DNA of 55,951 bases from DASPSR01 sp035516175 (GTDB lineage Bacteria > Nitrospirota > UBA9217): positions 1-55,951 of the forward strand of contig DATJAO010000036.1 in assembly GCA_035516175.1 (NCBI GenBank), written 5' to 3'. Of the stretch, positions 28,783 through 38,442 are shown in pieces (within the stretch, counting starts at the first letter, position 1; each line of letters begins with the position of its first letter). The translations under genes were made by a program, and so were the position numbers. The notes beneath the pieces are model-generated. The model saw only the letters and a program-made list of their open reading frames with translations, did no database searches and was not told where the DNA came from.

Positions 28783-30132
28783 ATGTCAAAGAGCATCATG
28801 ATCGTTGAGGACGAGGAGACGCTGCGGGAATCCATCAAGCGGATTTTCACGAAAGAGGGATTCACCGTCGATGCTGCGGATTGCGCCGAAAAAGGCCTTA
28901 ACCTGCTTGAAACGAACATTTATGATGTGATCATCTCGGACATCATCCTGCCGGGGATGGACGGGATCGAGATGCTTGTCAGGGTGCGCGAACAGATCCC
29001 AGACCAGATATTTATCATCATCACGGCTTACGCGTCGCTCGATACCTCGGTGAAGGCGCTCAGGGCCGGGGCCTATGATTACATCATGAAGCCTATTATC
29101 CATGAAGAGATCAAACAGATAGTGAGGAACGCCCTTCTGCAGAAGAGCCTCCAGGCGGAGAACATACTTCTTAAACGGGAGATCGGAAGGAACTATGATT
29201 TCAGCAGCATTATCGGCGAAAGCGCATCGCTCAAGAGCATCCTCGATGAGGTCAGGAAAATAGCGGACACAAAGAGCAACGTGCTTCTCCTCGGCGAAAC
29301 CGGGACAGGGAAGGAGCTGTTTGCCCGCGTCATCCATTACAACAGCACGCGCCGGGAGATGCCATTCGTGCCGATCAACTGCTCGGCGATTCCCGAGAAC
29401 CTGCTCGAGACCGAGCTGTTCGGCCACGTGCGAGGCGCCTTTACTGGGGCGATTGCAACCAAGAAGGGCATTCTCGAAGAGGCAGAGGGCGGCACCGTGT
29501 TCCTTGACGAGATCGGGGATATGAGCCTCTCACTCCAGGCGAAGTTGCTCAGGGTCATCGAGGACCAGGTAATCCGGCCCGTGGGAAGCACCAAGGGCAC
29601 GAAGGTCGACATCCGCTTCATTACCGCGACCAACAAGGACCTGAGGGCGGCAGTGAGGGAAAGTACGTTCCGCGAAGACCTCTATTACCGCATTAACGTG
29701 ATATCCTTGCAGATTCCGCCGCTCCGGGAACGAAAAGAAGACATCGGAGCACTCGTGCGACACTATTTCGGGAAATACTCACACGAGATGGGCAAGCCGG
29801 TCAAGGATGTTTCTCCCGAAGCCATGGATATCATGATGAATTACGGATGGGCGGGGAATGTTCGCGAGCTCCAGAATGTGATCGAAAGGGCCATTCTTAT
29901 TTCCGACGGTGACATCATTAAACCAGAACATCTGCCTGTGGGGATGAAAGGGGAAGCGCCATTCCAGCATCAGGTATTTGACAAAAGGCTTTCAATCGAG
30001 AATTACACCAAGGCGTTCATTCAACGATATCAGGGCGAGTACAACGAGCAGCAGCTTGCGGACATGCTCGGGATTACCCGGAAGTCCCTCTGGGAGAAAC
30101 GAAAGAAGTGGGGGATTGCGAAGGAGAGGTAG
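28783..30132 (+). CDS. NtrC-family sigma-54-dependent response regulator (CbrB-like)
   Basis: A 449-aa regulator. The receiver domain (1-120) has phospho-acceptor D53 in ISDIILPGMDG and the usual MKP Lys. The AAA+ domain has Walker A LLGETGTGKE (from about 169), GAFTGA at 218-223, which contacts sigma-54, and an arginine-finger segment FREDLYYRINV. A Fis-type HTH (QQLADMLGITRKSLWEKRKK) closes it. Phosphorylation should activate sigma-54 promoters. It is the cognate partner of the symporter-kinase upstream. A sigma-54 promoter in this window lies at 39447. Confidence 0.94.
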   Translation: MSKSIMIVEDEETLRESIKRIFTKEGFTVDAADCAEKGLNLLETNIYDVIISDIILPGMDGIEMLVRVREQIPDQIFIIITAYASLDTSVKALRAGAYDYIMKPIIHEEIKQIVRNALLQKSLQAENILLKREIGRNYDFSSIIGESASLKSILDEVRKIADTKSNVLLLGETGTGKELFARVIHYNSTRREMPFVPINCSAIPENLLETELFGHVRGAFTGAIATKKGILEEAEGGTVFLDEIGDMSLSLQAKLLRVIEDQVIRPVGSTKGTKVDIRFITATNKDLRAAVRESTFREDLYYRINVISLQIPPLRERKEDIGALVRHYFGKYSHEMGKPVKDVSPEAMDIMMNYGWAGNVRELQNVIERAILISDGDIIKPEHLPVGMKGEAPFQHQVFDKRLSIENYTKAFIQRYQGEYNEQQLADMLGITRKSLWEKRKKWGIAKER

Positions 30133-30198
30133 ATAGAGGAATTTGGAACGGAGATCGAAAGGAGTAAATTACCCGTTGTTTAAACATATTCATCCGCC

Positions 30199-31809
30199 AT
30201 GTCACGAGATCTCTACAGCAGGCCATCATTAGTCATGTCTTTAAAGAAAAAAATAGCTCTCAGCTTCTTCATCAGCGCCTTCATTATCGCTATCCTTGCG
30301 GCGTTCGAATACGTTAATTTCATCGAACTCAAAAAAGAGGTGCGCTATCTGGAGGTCACCGATACGATTAGCCGAAAGTTGCTCCAGCTCCGGAGACACG
30401 AGAAAATTTATTTTCTCTATGGTCCGCAGAAAGCGAACGAGGAGTCTGCCGCAGTCCGTGCCTACCTGGGCGAGCTTAAGGCCCTCCTGGCGCAGAACCC
30501 CGACATTGATAGGGCAGATAAACTCGCGCTGCGCAGCAGCATCGCTGAATACGAGCAACGATTTAACACCATTGAATCCTCGGCACAGCGCCTTATGGGC
30601 ATCTTCGAAGAGACCAAAGCTTCCTACGGGAAAAACGAAAAGTTCTTCTCGCTCGTGGAAGCAACCTTTCTTGAGCGGCCGGCGCAATCGGCAGATTTTC
30701 TCGAAAAAGCGTTCTTCCTTTCCCGAGGCCAATCACTCATTACCGGGCTTCGGGCACTCGATGCCGATATTACAGCGCTCAGGAAAACCGGCGAGGACAT
30801 CCTGGTCATATCTAAGGACCTCGACAAGGTCGCGCGAGCAAATGCAGGGACCGTGATCCGTGTTTCGCAGATGGCCATTCTGATCTTCTTCCCGCTGTTC
30901 TTTATCGTCGGGATCGGGATGCTTTTTTTTATCAGCACGAATGTGGTGAGGAGGCTGATGCTCCTTATAAGCGTGGTTGAGAAAACAGGCAAAGGCTCAT
31001 ATCCCCATCTGACCGTTGCGATCTCACAAGGAAGTGCCCATGACGAAGTTGGGGTCCTGATCGATAAGTTCAATCAGATGGAGGACCAACTTGCCCTCCA
31101 TGAGGAAGAGCTCGAGCGGAAGAACAGGGAACTGATGCAGACCAAGAAGCTGGCTGCCATCGGCACCCTGGCCTCGGGCGTTGCCCATGAGCTCAATAAT
31201 CCGCTGAATAACATCTACCTGTCGGCCCAGGTCCTTGCCAAAGAGGCCGCTGAGGGCTGTTCCGGCGAAGTAAAAGAGGCACTAGGCGACATCGTCGGCC
31301 AGACCGAGAGGGTCAAGCGGATCGTGAGCGATCTCCTGGAGTATGCACGCGGGAGGGAGCCGCAGTTTCGAGAGGTGGGACTGAAAGACCTGATCACGGA
31401 TTCTTACCGACATCTCGGCAGTTCAAGGAACCTTGAAAAAATCCGGTTCTCGCTCAATGTCGATTCTTCGAAGGCTACCGTGCTCGCGGACCAGGGCCAG
31501 GTGGAACAGGTCTTTGCCAACCTGTTTGCGAACGCTGTTGACGCCATGGGGGGCGCCGGCGATCTGCTCGTGACGATGAGGAGCAGTGAACAATCGGTCG
31601 TCATCACCGTATCGGATTCGGGCAGGGGAATCCCGCAGGAATCGATAGAGAAGATATTTGAGCCGTTCTTCACTACCAAGGACAAAGGAACGGGCCTCGG
31701 GCTGGCGATTGTGTATAATATCATCAAGAAACACAACGGCGATATTGCAGTCGAGAGCGAAGAAGGAAAAGGAACGACCTTTATCATTACGCTGCCGACT
31801 GGAAGATAG
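30199..31809 (+). CDS. Membrane sensor histidine kinase with helical periplasmic domain
   Basis: A 536-aa kinase: TM1 at about residues 17-35, a helical periplasmic sensor containing LLQLRRHEKIYFLYG, TM2 at about 220-243, a HAMP segment, then the HisKA H-box LASGVAHELNNPLNN (H330) and an ATPase domain with DSGRGIP, EPFFTTKDKGTGLGLAI. The RxxEKxYFLY motif recurs in the kinase at 49424 and marks 4-helix-bundle (HBM-like) sensors. ATG 30199 and ATG 30235 are both possible starts; neither has a strong ribosome-binding site. It pairs with the regulator 141 nt downstream. Confidence 0.9.
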   Translation: MSRDLYSRPSLVMSLKKKIALSFFISAFIIAILAAFEYVNFIELKKEVRYLEVTDTISRKLLQLRRHEKIYFLYGPQKANEESAAVRAYLGELKALLAQNPDIDRADKLALRSSIAEYEQRFNTIESSAQRLMGIFEETKASYGKNEKFFSLVEATFLERPAQSADFLEKAFFLSRGQSLITGLRALDADITALRKTGEDILVISKDLDKVARANAGTVIRVSQMAILIFFPLFFIVGIGMLFFISTNVVRRLMLLISVVEKTGKGSYPHLTVAISQGSAHDEVGVLIDKFNQMEDQLALHEEELERKNRELMQTKKLAAIGTLASGVAHELNNPLNNIYLSAQVLAKEAAEGCSGEVKEALGDIVGQTERVKRIVSDLLEYARGREPQFREVGLKDLITDSYRHLGSSRNLEKIRFSLNVDSSKATVLADQGQVEQVFANLFANAVDAMGGAGDLLVTMRSSEQSVVITVSDSGRGIPQESIEKIFEPFFTTKDKGTGLGLAIVYNIIKKHNGDIAVESEEGKGTTFIITLPTGR

Positions 31810-31828
31810 GAGACTGAATCAGGAATTT

Positions 31829-31904
31829 AACGCGAAGTCGTGAAGAACGCAAAGTTATGCGGAACGGAGATTAAAACTTTTGCGTACTTTGCACCTTTGT
31901 GGTT
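31829..31904. repeat. Intergenic inverted repeat (ACGCAAAG family)
   Basis: Left arm 31829-31856 (AACGCGAAGTCGTGAAGAAC and onward) and right arm 31875-31904 (ending TTTGCACCTTTGTGGTT) pair imperfectly, about 70 per cent by eye. The CGAAG/CGCAAAG wording is typical of short interspersed intergenic repeats seen in many bacteria. Confidence 0.5.
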
Positions 31905-31950
31905 CTGATTGTTCTCGAGCTTAGATCGTTCGACAAAAGGAAAGATAGGC

Positions 31951-33285
31951 ATGGTATTTAAAATACTGATAGCCGAAGACGAGGAAATAACCCTAAAACA
32001 CCTCATCAACGCCCTCCGGAAGGAAGGCTACCTTACCATCGGAACGCAGAACGGGCAGGACGCGCTCCAGCAGATCGAAAGCGATCGCTTCGATCTCTTG
32101 ATCGCGGACATTAAAATGCCAGGTCTCACGGGCATAGAACTTCTCGAAAAGATAAAAGCGAGGCAGCTCGAGACAGAGGTGATCATCGTAACCGGCTTCG
32201 GCAGCATCGACTCGGTGGTAGACGCCATGAAGAAGGGGGCCTACGACTACGTCACCAAACCCTTTAACCTCGACGAGCTCGTCCTCAAGGTGCGGAAGAT
32301 CCGGGATCAGAGGAGCCTGAAAAAAGAAAACATCGCGCTCAAGGCCTACGCGGGCCTGGACCGGAAGGTTTCGATCATCGCCAAGAGCGAGAGCATGAAC
32401 AACATCCTTGGCGTGATCGAGGGGATGAAAGATACGGATTGCAATGTGCTTCTGACCGGAGAGACGGGCGTGGGCAAAAGTCTCCTGGCTAAGATAATAC
32501 ACTTCACAAGCAGGCGGCTGACCATGCCGTTCCTGTCCATCAACTGCGCCACGCTTACAGAGGAACTTCTCGCGAGCGAACTCTTCGGCCACGAGAAAGG
32601 CGCTTTCACCGGAGCCGTCAAGACCAAACAGGGACTCGTGGAGATCGCGGACACAGGCACGCTGTTCCTGGACGAGATTGCCGAGATGGCCCCGAACCTT
32701 CAGGCCAAGCTCCTTAAAGTGATCGAGGAAGGGGAGTTCTACCGCGTGGGTGGGACCAAGCCCATCAAGGTCGACGTTCGGTTCATTGCTGCGACAAATC
32801 AGAACGTACGCTCCGTTATTGCCGAAGGTAGATTCCGCGAAGACCTGTACTACCGGTTGAACATCATGGAGATCTTTATCCCGCCGCTCCGCGACCGCAG
32901 GGACGACATACCGCCGCTCTGCACATATTTTTTAGAGAAACATCTCCCGAGTTCCCGCAAGAAGATCACAGGCTTTGCCGAAGAGTCGATGGACGTGCTT
33001 ATGCACTACAGCTATCCGGGGAACGTGCGCGAACTCGAGAACCTGGTCGAGCGAGCGATCATCCTTGAGAAGGGACATCTCATCACGCCCGACAGCCTTC
33101 CGCAGACCATCAAGATGTTCCGGATCGACACTCTCGATCCGGACGAGATCAAAACCATTGAGCAATTGAACAAGGAGTATGCCGAAAAAGTGCTCGATAT
33201 GTTCGGCGGCAATAAGTCCAAAGCGGCACAAGTGCTTGGCATTTCGAGGACGAGTTTGTGGAGGATATTGAAAGAAGAGCGATGA
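31951..33285 (+). CDS. NtrC-family sigma-54-dependent response regulator
   Basis: A 444-aa regulator with receiver domain (D53 in LIADIKMPGLTG, K near YVTKPF), AAA+ domain with Walker A TGETGVGKS, GAFTGA at 217-222, FREDLYYRLNI, and a C-terminal Fis HTH (SKAAQVLGISRTSLWR). ATG 31951 follows AAAGGAAAGATAGG; the TTG at 31909 lies inside the intergenic repeat region and is rejected. It is probably phosphorylated by the kinase at 30199. This is the second enhancer-binding protein within 5 kb. Confidence 0.94.
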   Translation: MVFKILIAEDEEITLKHLINALRKEGYLTIGTQNGQDALQQIESDRFDLLIADIKMPGLTGIELLEKIKARQLETEVIIVTGFGSIDSVVDAMKKGAYDYVTKPFNLDELVLKVRKIRDQRSLKKENIALKAYAGLDRKVSIIAKSESMNNILGVIEGMKDTDCNVLLTGETGVGKSLLAKIIHFTSRRLTMPFLSINCATLTEELLASELFGHEKGAFTGAVKTKQGLVEIADTGTLFLDEIAEMAPNLQAKLLKVIEEGEFYRVGGTKPIKVDVRFIAATNQNVRSVIAEGRFREDLYYRLNIMEIFIPPLRDRRDDIPPLCTYFLEKHLPSSRKKITGFAEESMDVLMHYSYPGNVRELENLVERAIILEKGHLITPDSLPQTIKMFRIDTLDPDEIKTIEQLNKEYAEKVLDMFGGNKSKAAQVLGISRTSLWRILKEER

Positions 33286-33443
33286 ATTTGTGTCGCGGTC
33301 ATTTCTTCCTGCTGCGCGTACAGTTGTTTAACTATGCTTGAAATGGTTATGAGGCGGTGTAATAAACACCGGTCGGTTTAAAAGCTCTTGGAGCCGCTTC
33401 CTCATTCAGTGTGCTGCAAGGTTGAATTCGGAAAGGAAATAAA

Positions 33444-34202
33444 ATGATCCTCGGGAAAAAGCTCATCGTGGTGATGCCCGCGTATAACGCGGAAAAGACG
33501 CTTATCCAGACGTACCAGGAGTTACCCCACCAATACGTAGACGAAGTGATCCTTGTCGACGATGCCTCCCGGGACCGTACCGCAGCATTGGCACAAGAGC
33601 TGGGCATCCGAACAATCATCCATGCAGAAAATAAGGGTTACGGAGGCAATCAGAAGACCTGCTATCGCGAGGCTCTGCGCCTCGGAGCGGATATTGTCGT
33701 TATGGTCCATCCTGACTATCAATACTCACCGAAGCTGGTAACGGCCATGTCTTCCATGATCACGTCAGGCCATTACGATGTCGTGCTGGGATCACGGATC
33801 CTCGGAGGTGAAGCCCTCAAGGGAGGCATGCCCTTCTATAAGTATATTGCAAACAGGGTTCTTACTTTTATTGAAAATCTCGCACTCGGCGTGAAGCTGT
33901 CTGAATACCACACCGGTTACCGTGCATTCAGCAGGCAGGTATTGGAAACGCTGCCGCTGGAGAAAAATTCCGACGATTTCGTTTTTGACAACGAGATGCT
34001 GGCCCAGGCTGTTTACTTCGGATTTAAAATCGGAGAAATAAGCTGCCCGACAAAATATTTCGAAGATGCCTCCTCTATTAATTTTATCAGGAGCATGAAG
34101 TATGGATTTGGCGTCCTCGCTACGGCGGGACGCTTCATCTTGCAGAAGACGGGCCTGCTGCAATCACCCCTATTCGACAGACATGGGGGGAAGTTGTTTT
34201 GA
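33444..34202 (+). CDS. Glycosyltransferase family 2 (polyprenyl-phosphate hexose synthase-like)
   Basis: A 252-aa GT-A fold enzyme with VVMPAYNAEKTL at the N-terminus, the DDASRD metal-binding loop, MVHPDYQY and the acceptor-site segment LGSRILGGEA...YHTGYRAFSR. It has no C-terminal TM pair, so it fits soluble DPM1-like transferases that move a sugar from a nucleotide donor to polyprenyl phosphate. ATG 33444 follows GGAAAGGAAATAAA. The next gene encodes a multi-pass, TPR-containing protein of the type that uses polyprenyl-linked sugars, so the pair may glycosylate proteins or envelope polymers. Confidence 0.85.
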   Translation: MILGKKLIVVMPAYNAEKTLIQTYQELPHQYVDEVILVDDASRDRTAALAQELGIRTIIHAENKGYGGNQKTCYREALRLGADIVVMVHPDYQYSPKLVTAMSSMITSGHYDVVLGSRILGGEALKGGMPFYKYIANRVLTFIENLALGVKLSEYHTGYRAFSRQVLETLPLEKNSDDFVFDNEMLAQAVYFGFKIGEISCPTKYFEDASSINFIRSMKYGFGVLATAGRFILQKTGLLQSPLFDRHGGKLF

Positions 34203-34373
34203 TTTACCACTTAAGAAAGCCTCAATAAAAAAATCTGAAATTAAGGTTTGGGGACGAGCCCCTGACAGGGTAAATAAAAATCTCATAAAATATTTGTACC
34301 ATAAATCAATGCAGAGTATTCTCGGCCTCCTTAGCTCTACATTATTATATCGTTTGTGTCTGGGCCAGTTGGA

Positions 34374-36221
34374 ATGGAAAAGACCATTTTTGAGAAAATA
34401 AGACCTCTCCTTCTCCCTGTAATTGTTCTGTCCGGCGTTACCTGTGTGGTATATGCCAACACACTCGGCCATGACTTTCTTTTGAACTGGGATGACAGTT
34501 TGTATGTTGTAAATAATGAAACAATACAAGGCATCACTGCGGAACATTTGAAGGATGCATTCGCTCGATTTTACTTAGGGAATTATGCGCCGCTTCATAT
34601 TATCTCCTATATGATCGACTATGCCTTATGGGGGTTGCGTCCTCGTGGTTTTATTTTTTCCAATGTGCTCATTCATGTTATCAATGGCATTTTATTCTAT
34701 TTGCTGCTTTTTCGCATGAATCGACGAAGTGCACCCGCCTTTCTTGCTGCGTTCATTTTCTTATTACACCCTGTTCAGGTTGAATCAGTCGCCTGGATTT
34801 CTCAAAGAAAAAATCTTCTAGCGATGTTTTTCTTCCTCTTATCTTTTCACTTTTACATTTCCTATCGAACTGCCGGAAAACCCCAGAGCAAGTTCTTTTA
34901 TACGTCTTCTATTCTGGCATTCGTGCTTGCTCTTCTGTCAAAATCAGTAACGGTCATACTCCCCCTTGTTCTTTTTCTTTATGACCTTTGCTATCACGAA
35001 AAGTCCAACCGAAAGTCTTGGATGACCAATAAGATCCCATTTTTATTTGCTGCAGGCGCCGCACTATTAATTGCTTTACAAAGCCAGTTGCCAGAAAATA
35101 ATGGCGGGCGTATTTCTTACGCCATTGAAGGTCCTCTTGGCGTTTTCTATACCATGCTCACGGTTCTTGTCCGGTATTTCAGGATCATTTTCTGGCCGAT
35201 GGAATTAAGTGCCCTGTATATGCCACCCATGAAAGTGAGAATAGATGGCGCAGTTGCGTTGTCTGCATTGTTCGTTGTTTTATTAGTTGTTCTGGGATTT
35301 TATCTGTATCGAAGAAGAAAAGAGCTCTTTTTTTGGTATGCCCTTTTTTTCATCGGTCTCCTGCCGGTTTCCCAGATCGTGTCCATAGTTACGTTAATGA
35401 ACGATCGATATCTGTATTTCCCTCTGTTAGGGGCAGCAGCATTTTATGGGCTTATAGCGCTCCCTTCTGCCGACAATGCCTATGATTTTCGAAAAAAGGG
35501 CATTTCTCTTATGCTTTGTCTCCTCATTATGCCGCTTCCCTGGCTTTCATGGCAGAGAACTTCTGTCTGGAGTAACGACATGTCTTTATGGATGGATACA
35601 ACGTATAAAACTCCAAGCTCCCCGCTTGCCTGGAATGGTCTCGGCATGGCTTACGTTGATGCGGGACGGTCTGATGATGCCGCTAATGCCTTCTTGAAAG
35701 CATTATCAATTGACCCTGATTATGAGCTTGCTCTCAATAATATCGGTGCCCTTTACAATAGCCGGGGCAAGACATCGGAAGCTCGGCCTTTTTTGCTGAA
35801 GATCGTAGAACTATTTCCAGACGATATTAATGGATTGATGAACCTGGGGATCAATTATTCCCTTTCCCATGAGTTCCAGAATGCTGAACTGACTTTTAAA
35901 AAAGTATTGGCGTTGAAGCCTCAATCGCCCGATGCTCTCTCACGTTTGGGCGATGTCTATCTCAAGATGAAAAAGCTTGATCTGGCAGGAAGGTATTATA
36001 GAGAAGCGATTGATATGGGAGGCAGCACGGCATACCTGGAATATCGCTTGGCTGATACAGAGGCCCAGAGCGCTCATCCACGAGAGGCCTTAGAGCACCT
36101 GGAGTCCGCCTTTAAATTGGGGTACAATGATTACGAGAACGTCATGAAAGACTCGGCCCTTGACCTTCTCCGGGGACGCGCCGACTTCCAAATTCTTCTC
36201 CGCAAGTACTTTGTCAGATAG
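34374..36221 (+). CDS. Multi-pass membrane protein with C-terminal TPR repeats (TMTC-like, putative GT-C)
   Basis: A 615-aa protein. Residues 1 to about 395 contain about ten hydrophobic segments; the first loop has NWDDSLYVVNN and NYAPLH, the acidic and aromatic pattern of GT-C/TMTC-like glycosyltransferases. From about residue 415, four to five TPR units follow (AWNGLGMAYVDAGRSDDAAN, ELALNNIGALYNSRGK, and later copies). ATG 34374 is preferred to GTG 34356; the ribosome-binding site is weak. Its base composition is visibly more AT-rich than its neighbours, suggesting transfer. With the GT2 gene just upstream, protein O-glycosylation is a reasonable hypothesis. Confidence 0.75.
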   Translation: MEKTIFEKIRPLLLPVIVLSGVTCVVYANTLGHDFLLNWDDSLYVVNNETIQGITAEHLKDAFARFYLGNYAPLHIISYMIDYALWGLRPRGFIFSNVLIHVINGILFYLLLFRMNRRSAPAFLAAFIFLLHPVQVESVAWISQRKNLLAMFFFLLSFHFYISYRTAGKPQSKFFYTSSILAFVLALLSKSVTVILPLVLFLYDLCYHEKSNRKSWMTNKIPFLFAAGAALLIALQSQLPENNGGRISYAIEGPLGVFYTMLTVLVRYFRIIFWPMELSALYMPPMKVRIDGAVALSALFVVLLVVLGFYLYRRRKELFFWYALFFIGLLPVSQIVSIVTLMNDRYLYFPLLGAAAFYGLIALPSADNAYDFRKKGISLMLCLLIMPLPWLSWQRTSVWSNDMSLWMDTTYKTPSSPLAWNGLGMAYVDAGRSDDAANAFLKALSIDPDYELALNNIGALYNSRGKTSEARPFLLKIVELFPDDINGLMNLGINYSLSHEFQNAELTFKKVLALKPQSPDALSRLGDVYLKMKKLDLAGRYYREAIDMGGSTAYLEYRLADTEAQSAHPREALEHLESAFKLGYNDYENVMKDSALDLLRGRADFQILLRKYFVR

Positions 36222-36363
36222 GCCGTAAATTCACTGACAGCGGCGACGGTTTCTCCTGTTTGTTCGAATCCACGTCGGCTTCCGGTGACTAAAAGGCGGC
36301 AGATGAGGTATTAAAGGTGACTTCGACGAACGTGGAGGCAAATCAATTTAAGATATAAAGCAC

Positions 36364-37479
36364 ATGACCCTGTCGAATAAAGATTTGAGCGAAGAGTTGA
36401 CTGCCCTGGCGGCCGACGTTGCCCGTCTTTCGAAGCTGCTCACGAAAGAGCGGGAAAGCCTCCCTGCGGCTTACCTGAAGGATGCAAGGCTCCGGAAGGC
36501 ATACCTGTCATATTATCTGCCCTCGAACATCCCGAAAATTCACCTGCCGTTCAAAGAACTTTCCCTCCATCCTAAGGGCATGCTGGCAAAAGAGCATCTA
36601 AGAATCATCGACATCGGCGCGGGTCCCGGTTCCGCCATGCTCGGCGTGATGGAGTTCTTTGCCCGGCTGGGGAAAAGCCCTTTTCTCGAGTTCACCGCTG
36701 TTGATCATGTCGCCGAGAACCTCAAAGATGCGGCGACGCTTTATGCGTCATATCAGGGGCGCTCTGGTCTCGATGCCTCCTTGCATACCGTGAAAACAAA
36801 CATAGAAAAGGTACAGCCGCACCTCAACGGGCACTACGACCTGATCATACTCTCGAACGTCCTGAATGAGTTGTTCCACCATAATGAGGAAAAAACCGCA
36901 AAACGTGTCGATATCCTGCATCAAATTTTGAGGCGTTTTCTCGACGATGACGGGAGCTTAATTGTCATAGAGCCGGCGCTTCGTGACACATCGCGCGAGA
37001 TGCTTCTGGTCAGGGATGGCCTTGTGGCTCAAGGCTTCCATGTCTATTCCCCCTGTCTCATGAACGAGAACTGCCCTGCTCTTGTAAATCCAAAGGACTG
37101 GTGCCACGAAGATGTACCGTGGGAGCCGCCGGCCTTGATCCAGGAAATAGACGAGCTTGCCGGATTCAGGAAGGATTCGCTCAAATTTTCCTACCTGGTT
37201 CTCAGAAAAGATGGTCTTTCCCTGGCCGATGTCTATGGGGCCGACGCTTTTCGGATCGTGAGTGAACCGCTGGTCTCTAAAGGCAAGATCGAATTTTATC
37301 TCTGCGGCAAGGGAGGCCGGCGATTGATCGCGAGGCTTGACAAGGACAAGTCCCCGGCGAATGACGCATTCAAAGCCCTGAAAAGGGGGGATATTGTAAG
37401 CTTTCAGGAGCTGAGGGACGAGGGGAAGAGGTATAGAGCGGGAAAAGATACTGTGGTGACCGCTAAAAGAGCTTGTTGA
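36364..37479 (+). CDS. Rsm22-family small-subunit ribosomal methyltransferase-like protein
   Basis: A 371-aa protein with a helical N-terminus (RKAYLSYYLPSNIPK), a Rossmann methyltransferase core (IIDIGAGPGSAMLG, residues 81-92; SNVLNELFH) and a Cys cluster PCLMNENCPALVNPKDWC (C231, C237, C247) that in the family is associated with Fe-S binding. Rsm22/METTL17 proteins act in small-ribosomal-subunit assembly. The start ATG 36364 lacks a clear ribosome-binding site but fits the domain. It appears monocistronic. Confidence 0.85.
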   Translation: MTLSNKDLSEELTALAADVARLSKLLTKERESLPAAYLKDARLRKAYLSYYLPSNIPKIHLPFKELSLHPKGMLAKEHLRIIDIGAGPGSAMLGVMEFFARLGKSPFLEFTAVDHVAENLKDAATLYASYQGRSGLDASLHTVKTNIEKVQPHLNGHYDLIILSNVLNELFHHNEEKTAKRVDILHQILRRFLDDDGSLIVIEPALRDTSREMLLVRDGLVAQGFHVYSPCLMNENCPALVNPKDWCHEDVPWEPPALIQEIDELAGFRKDSLKFSYLVLRKDGLSLADVYGADAFRIVSEPLVSKGKIEFYLCGKGGRRLIARLDKDKSPANDAFKALKRGDIVSFQELRDEGKRYRAGKDTVVTAKRAC

Positions 37480-37904
37480 CATCCTCTCCTGCAGAGATGT
37501 TTGCCGCCTCCCCGGTTCCTGGGCCGATGCAGATGGCCTGGTTTTTCTAGAGGCGAACCAGGTGACTGCCGGGTGTGCCAAGCACCCACTACTCCAAAAA
37601 ACGCCCATTCGTTTTCAGGAGATACTTTGCTCGCTTTTATATCTTGTCCTTAAGGTGTTCCACGGTGTCAGTGGAATCACCGCGAGCGTTGTCATGGCGG
37701 ACATGTGTGGGCATCAGTTTTACGCCGTCAACCTTGACTGACGGCAACCCCATACTGATTGTCAAAGAGGGACTGTATTTAATGCGGCAAACCAGCGCAC
37801 AGTGTGCAACATAAGAATTTTCGCGCGCCTTGTATCCCCGTCCTTAAGGACGAGGTTTTATGGCGCATTGCATAATTTCCGATGATGGGTTATTATCTTC
37901 CGTC
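37480..37904. other. Intergenic region with a palindromic hairpin
   Basis: No gene can be supported; the frame at 37575-37814 has no family motif. Near its end, 37836-37855 (CCCCGTCCTTAAGGACGAGG) is a near-perfect palindrome followed by TTTTA. The sequence resembles hairpins at IS200/IS605 ends, and it could also act as a terminator just before greB. Confidence 0.35.
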
Positions 37905-38435
37905 ATGAGCAGGTATCGACCGCCGCAAAAACCGGGTTCAAAGTACATAACGCCCGAAGGGAAGAAGCGCTTGAACGACGAGTTCGAGCACCTCTGGAGG
38001 ACCAAGCGTCCTGAAGTGACGGCCGCTCTTGCCGCCGCGGCGGCCGAGGGCGACCGGTCCGAGAATGCGGAGTACATCTATCGCAAGAAACAGCTCCGTG
38101 AGATCGACGCACGCATCCACCATCTGAAAGAACGGCTCGAACACATTATCGTCGTCGACAACAAGCCCGATGACGAGTCCATGGTCTATTTCGGGGCATG
38201 GGTACGGCTTAAGAATCAGGAGGGGAACATCAGCGAGTATCGCATCGTCGGGCCTGATGAGTTCGACCACACCAAGGGTCTGATCAGCATGGATTCGCCC
38301 ATGGCAAAGGCCCTGATGAAGAAGTCAGCAGGGGACCAGGTGGTGGTGAAGCGTCCGAAGGGTGATGCCGTGTTCACGATCGTGAGCGTGCAGTACAGGC
38401 CGTTCGACGACGCCCATGATGCGGGGAAACCCTGA
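37905..38435 (+). CDS. greB: Transcription elongation factor GreB
   Basis: A 176-aa factor. The N-terminal coiled coil has FEHLWRTKRPEVTAALAAAA and GDRSENAEY, the acidic tip that reaches the RNA polymerase active site, followed by the C-terminal FKBP-like domain (YFGAWVRLKN, ISMDSPMAKALMKKSAGD). The LW..RPEVT and extended N-terminus (MSRYRPPQKPGSKYITPEGK) mark GreB rather than GreA. ATG 37905 gives this canonical start; the frame extends to 37860 but the extra residues are not family-like. GreB rescues backtracked RNA polymerase. Confidence 0.93.
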   Translation: MSRYRPPQKPGSKYITPEGKKRLNDEFEHLWRTKRPEVTAALAAAAAEGDRSENAEYIYRKKQLREIDARIHHLKERLEHIIVVDNKPDDESMVYFGAWVRLKNQEGNISEYRIVGPDEFDHTKGLISMDSPMAKALMKKSAGDQVVVKRPKGDAVFTIVSVQYRPFDDAHDAGKP

Positions 38436-38442
38436 AGCTGAT

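Noticed and set aside
36250..36290. TTCGAATCC resembling a tRNA T-loop
   Set aside because: The flanking bases cannot form a T-stem, and no acceptor, D or anticodon arms are present.
37836..37855. Palindrome resembling an IS200/IS605 end
   Set aside because: No transposase or second end can be found nearby; it could equally be a terminator before greB.
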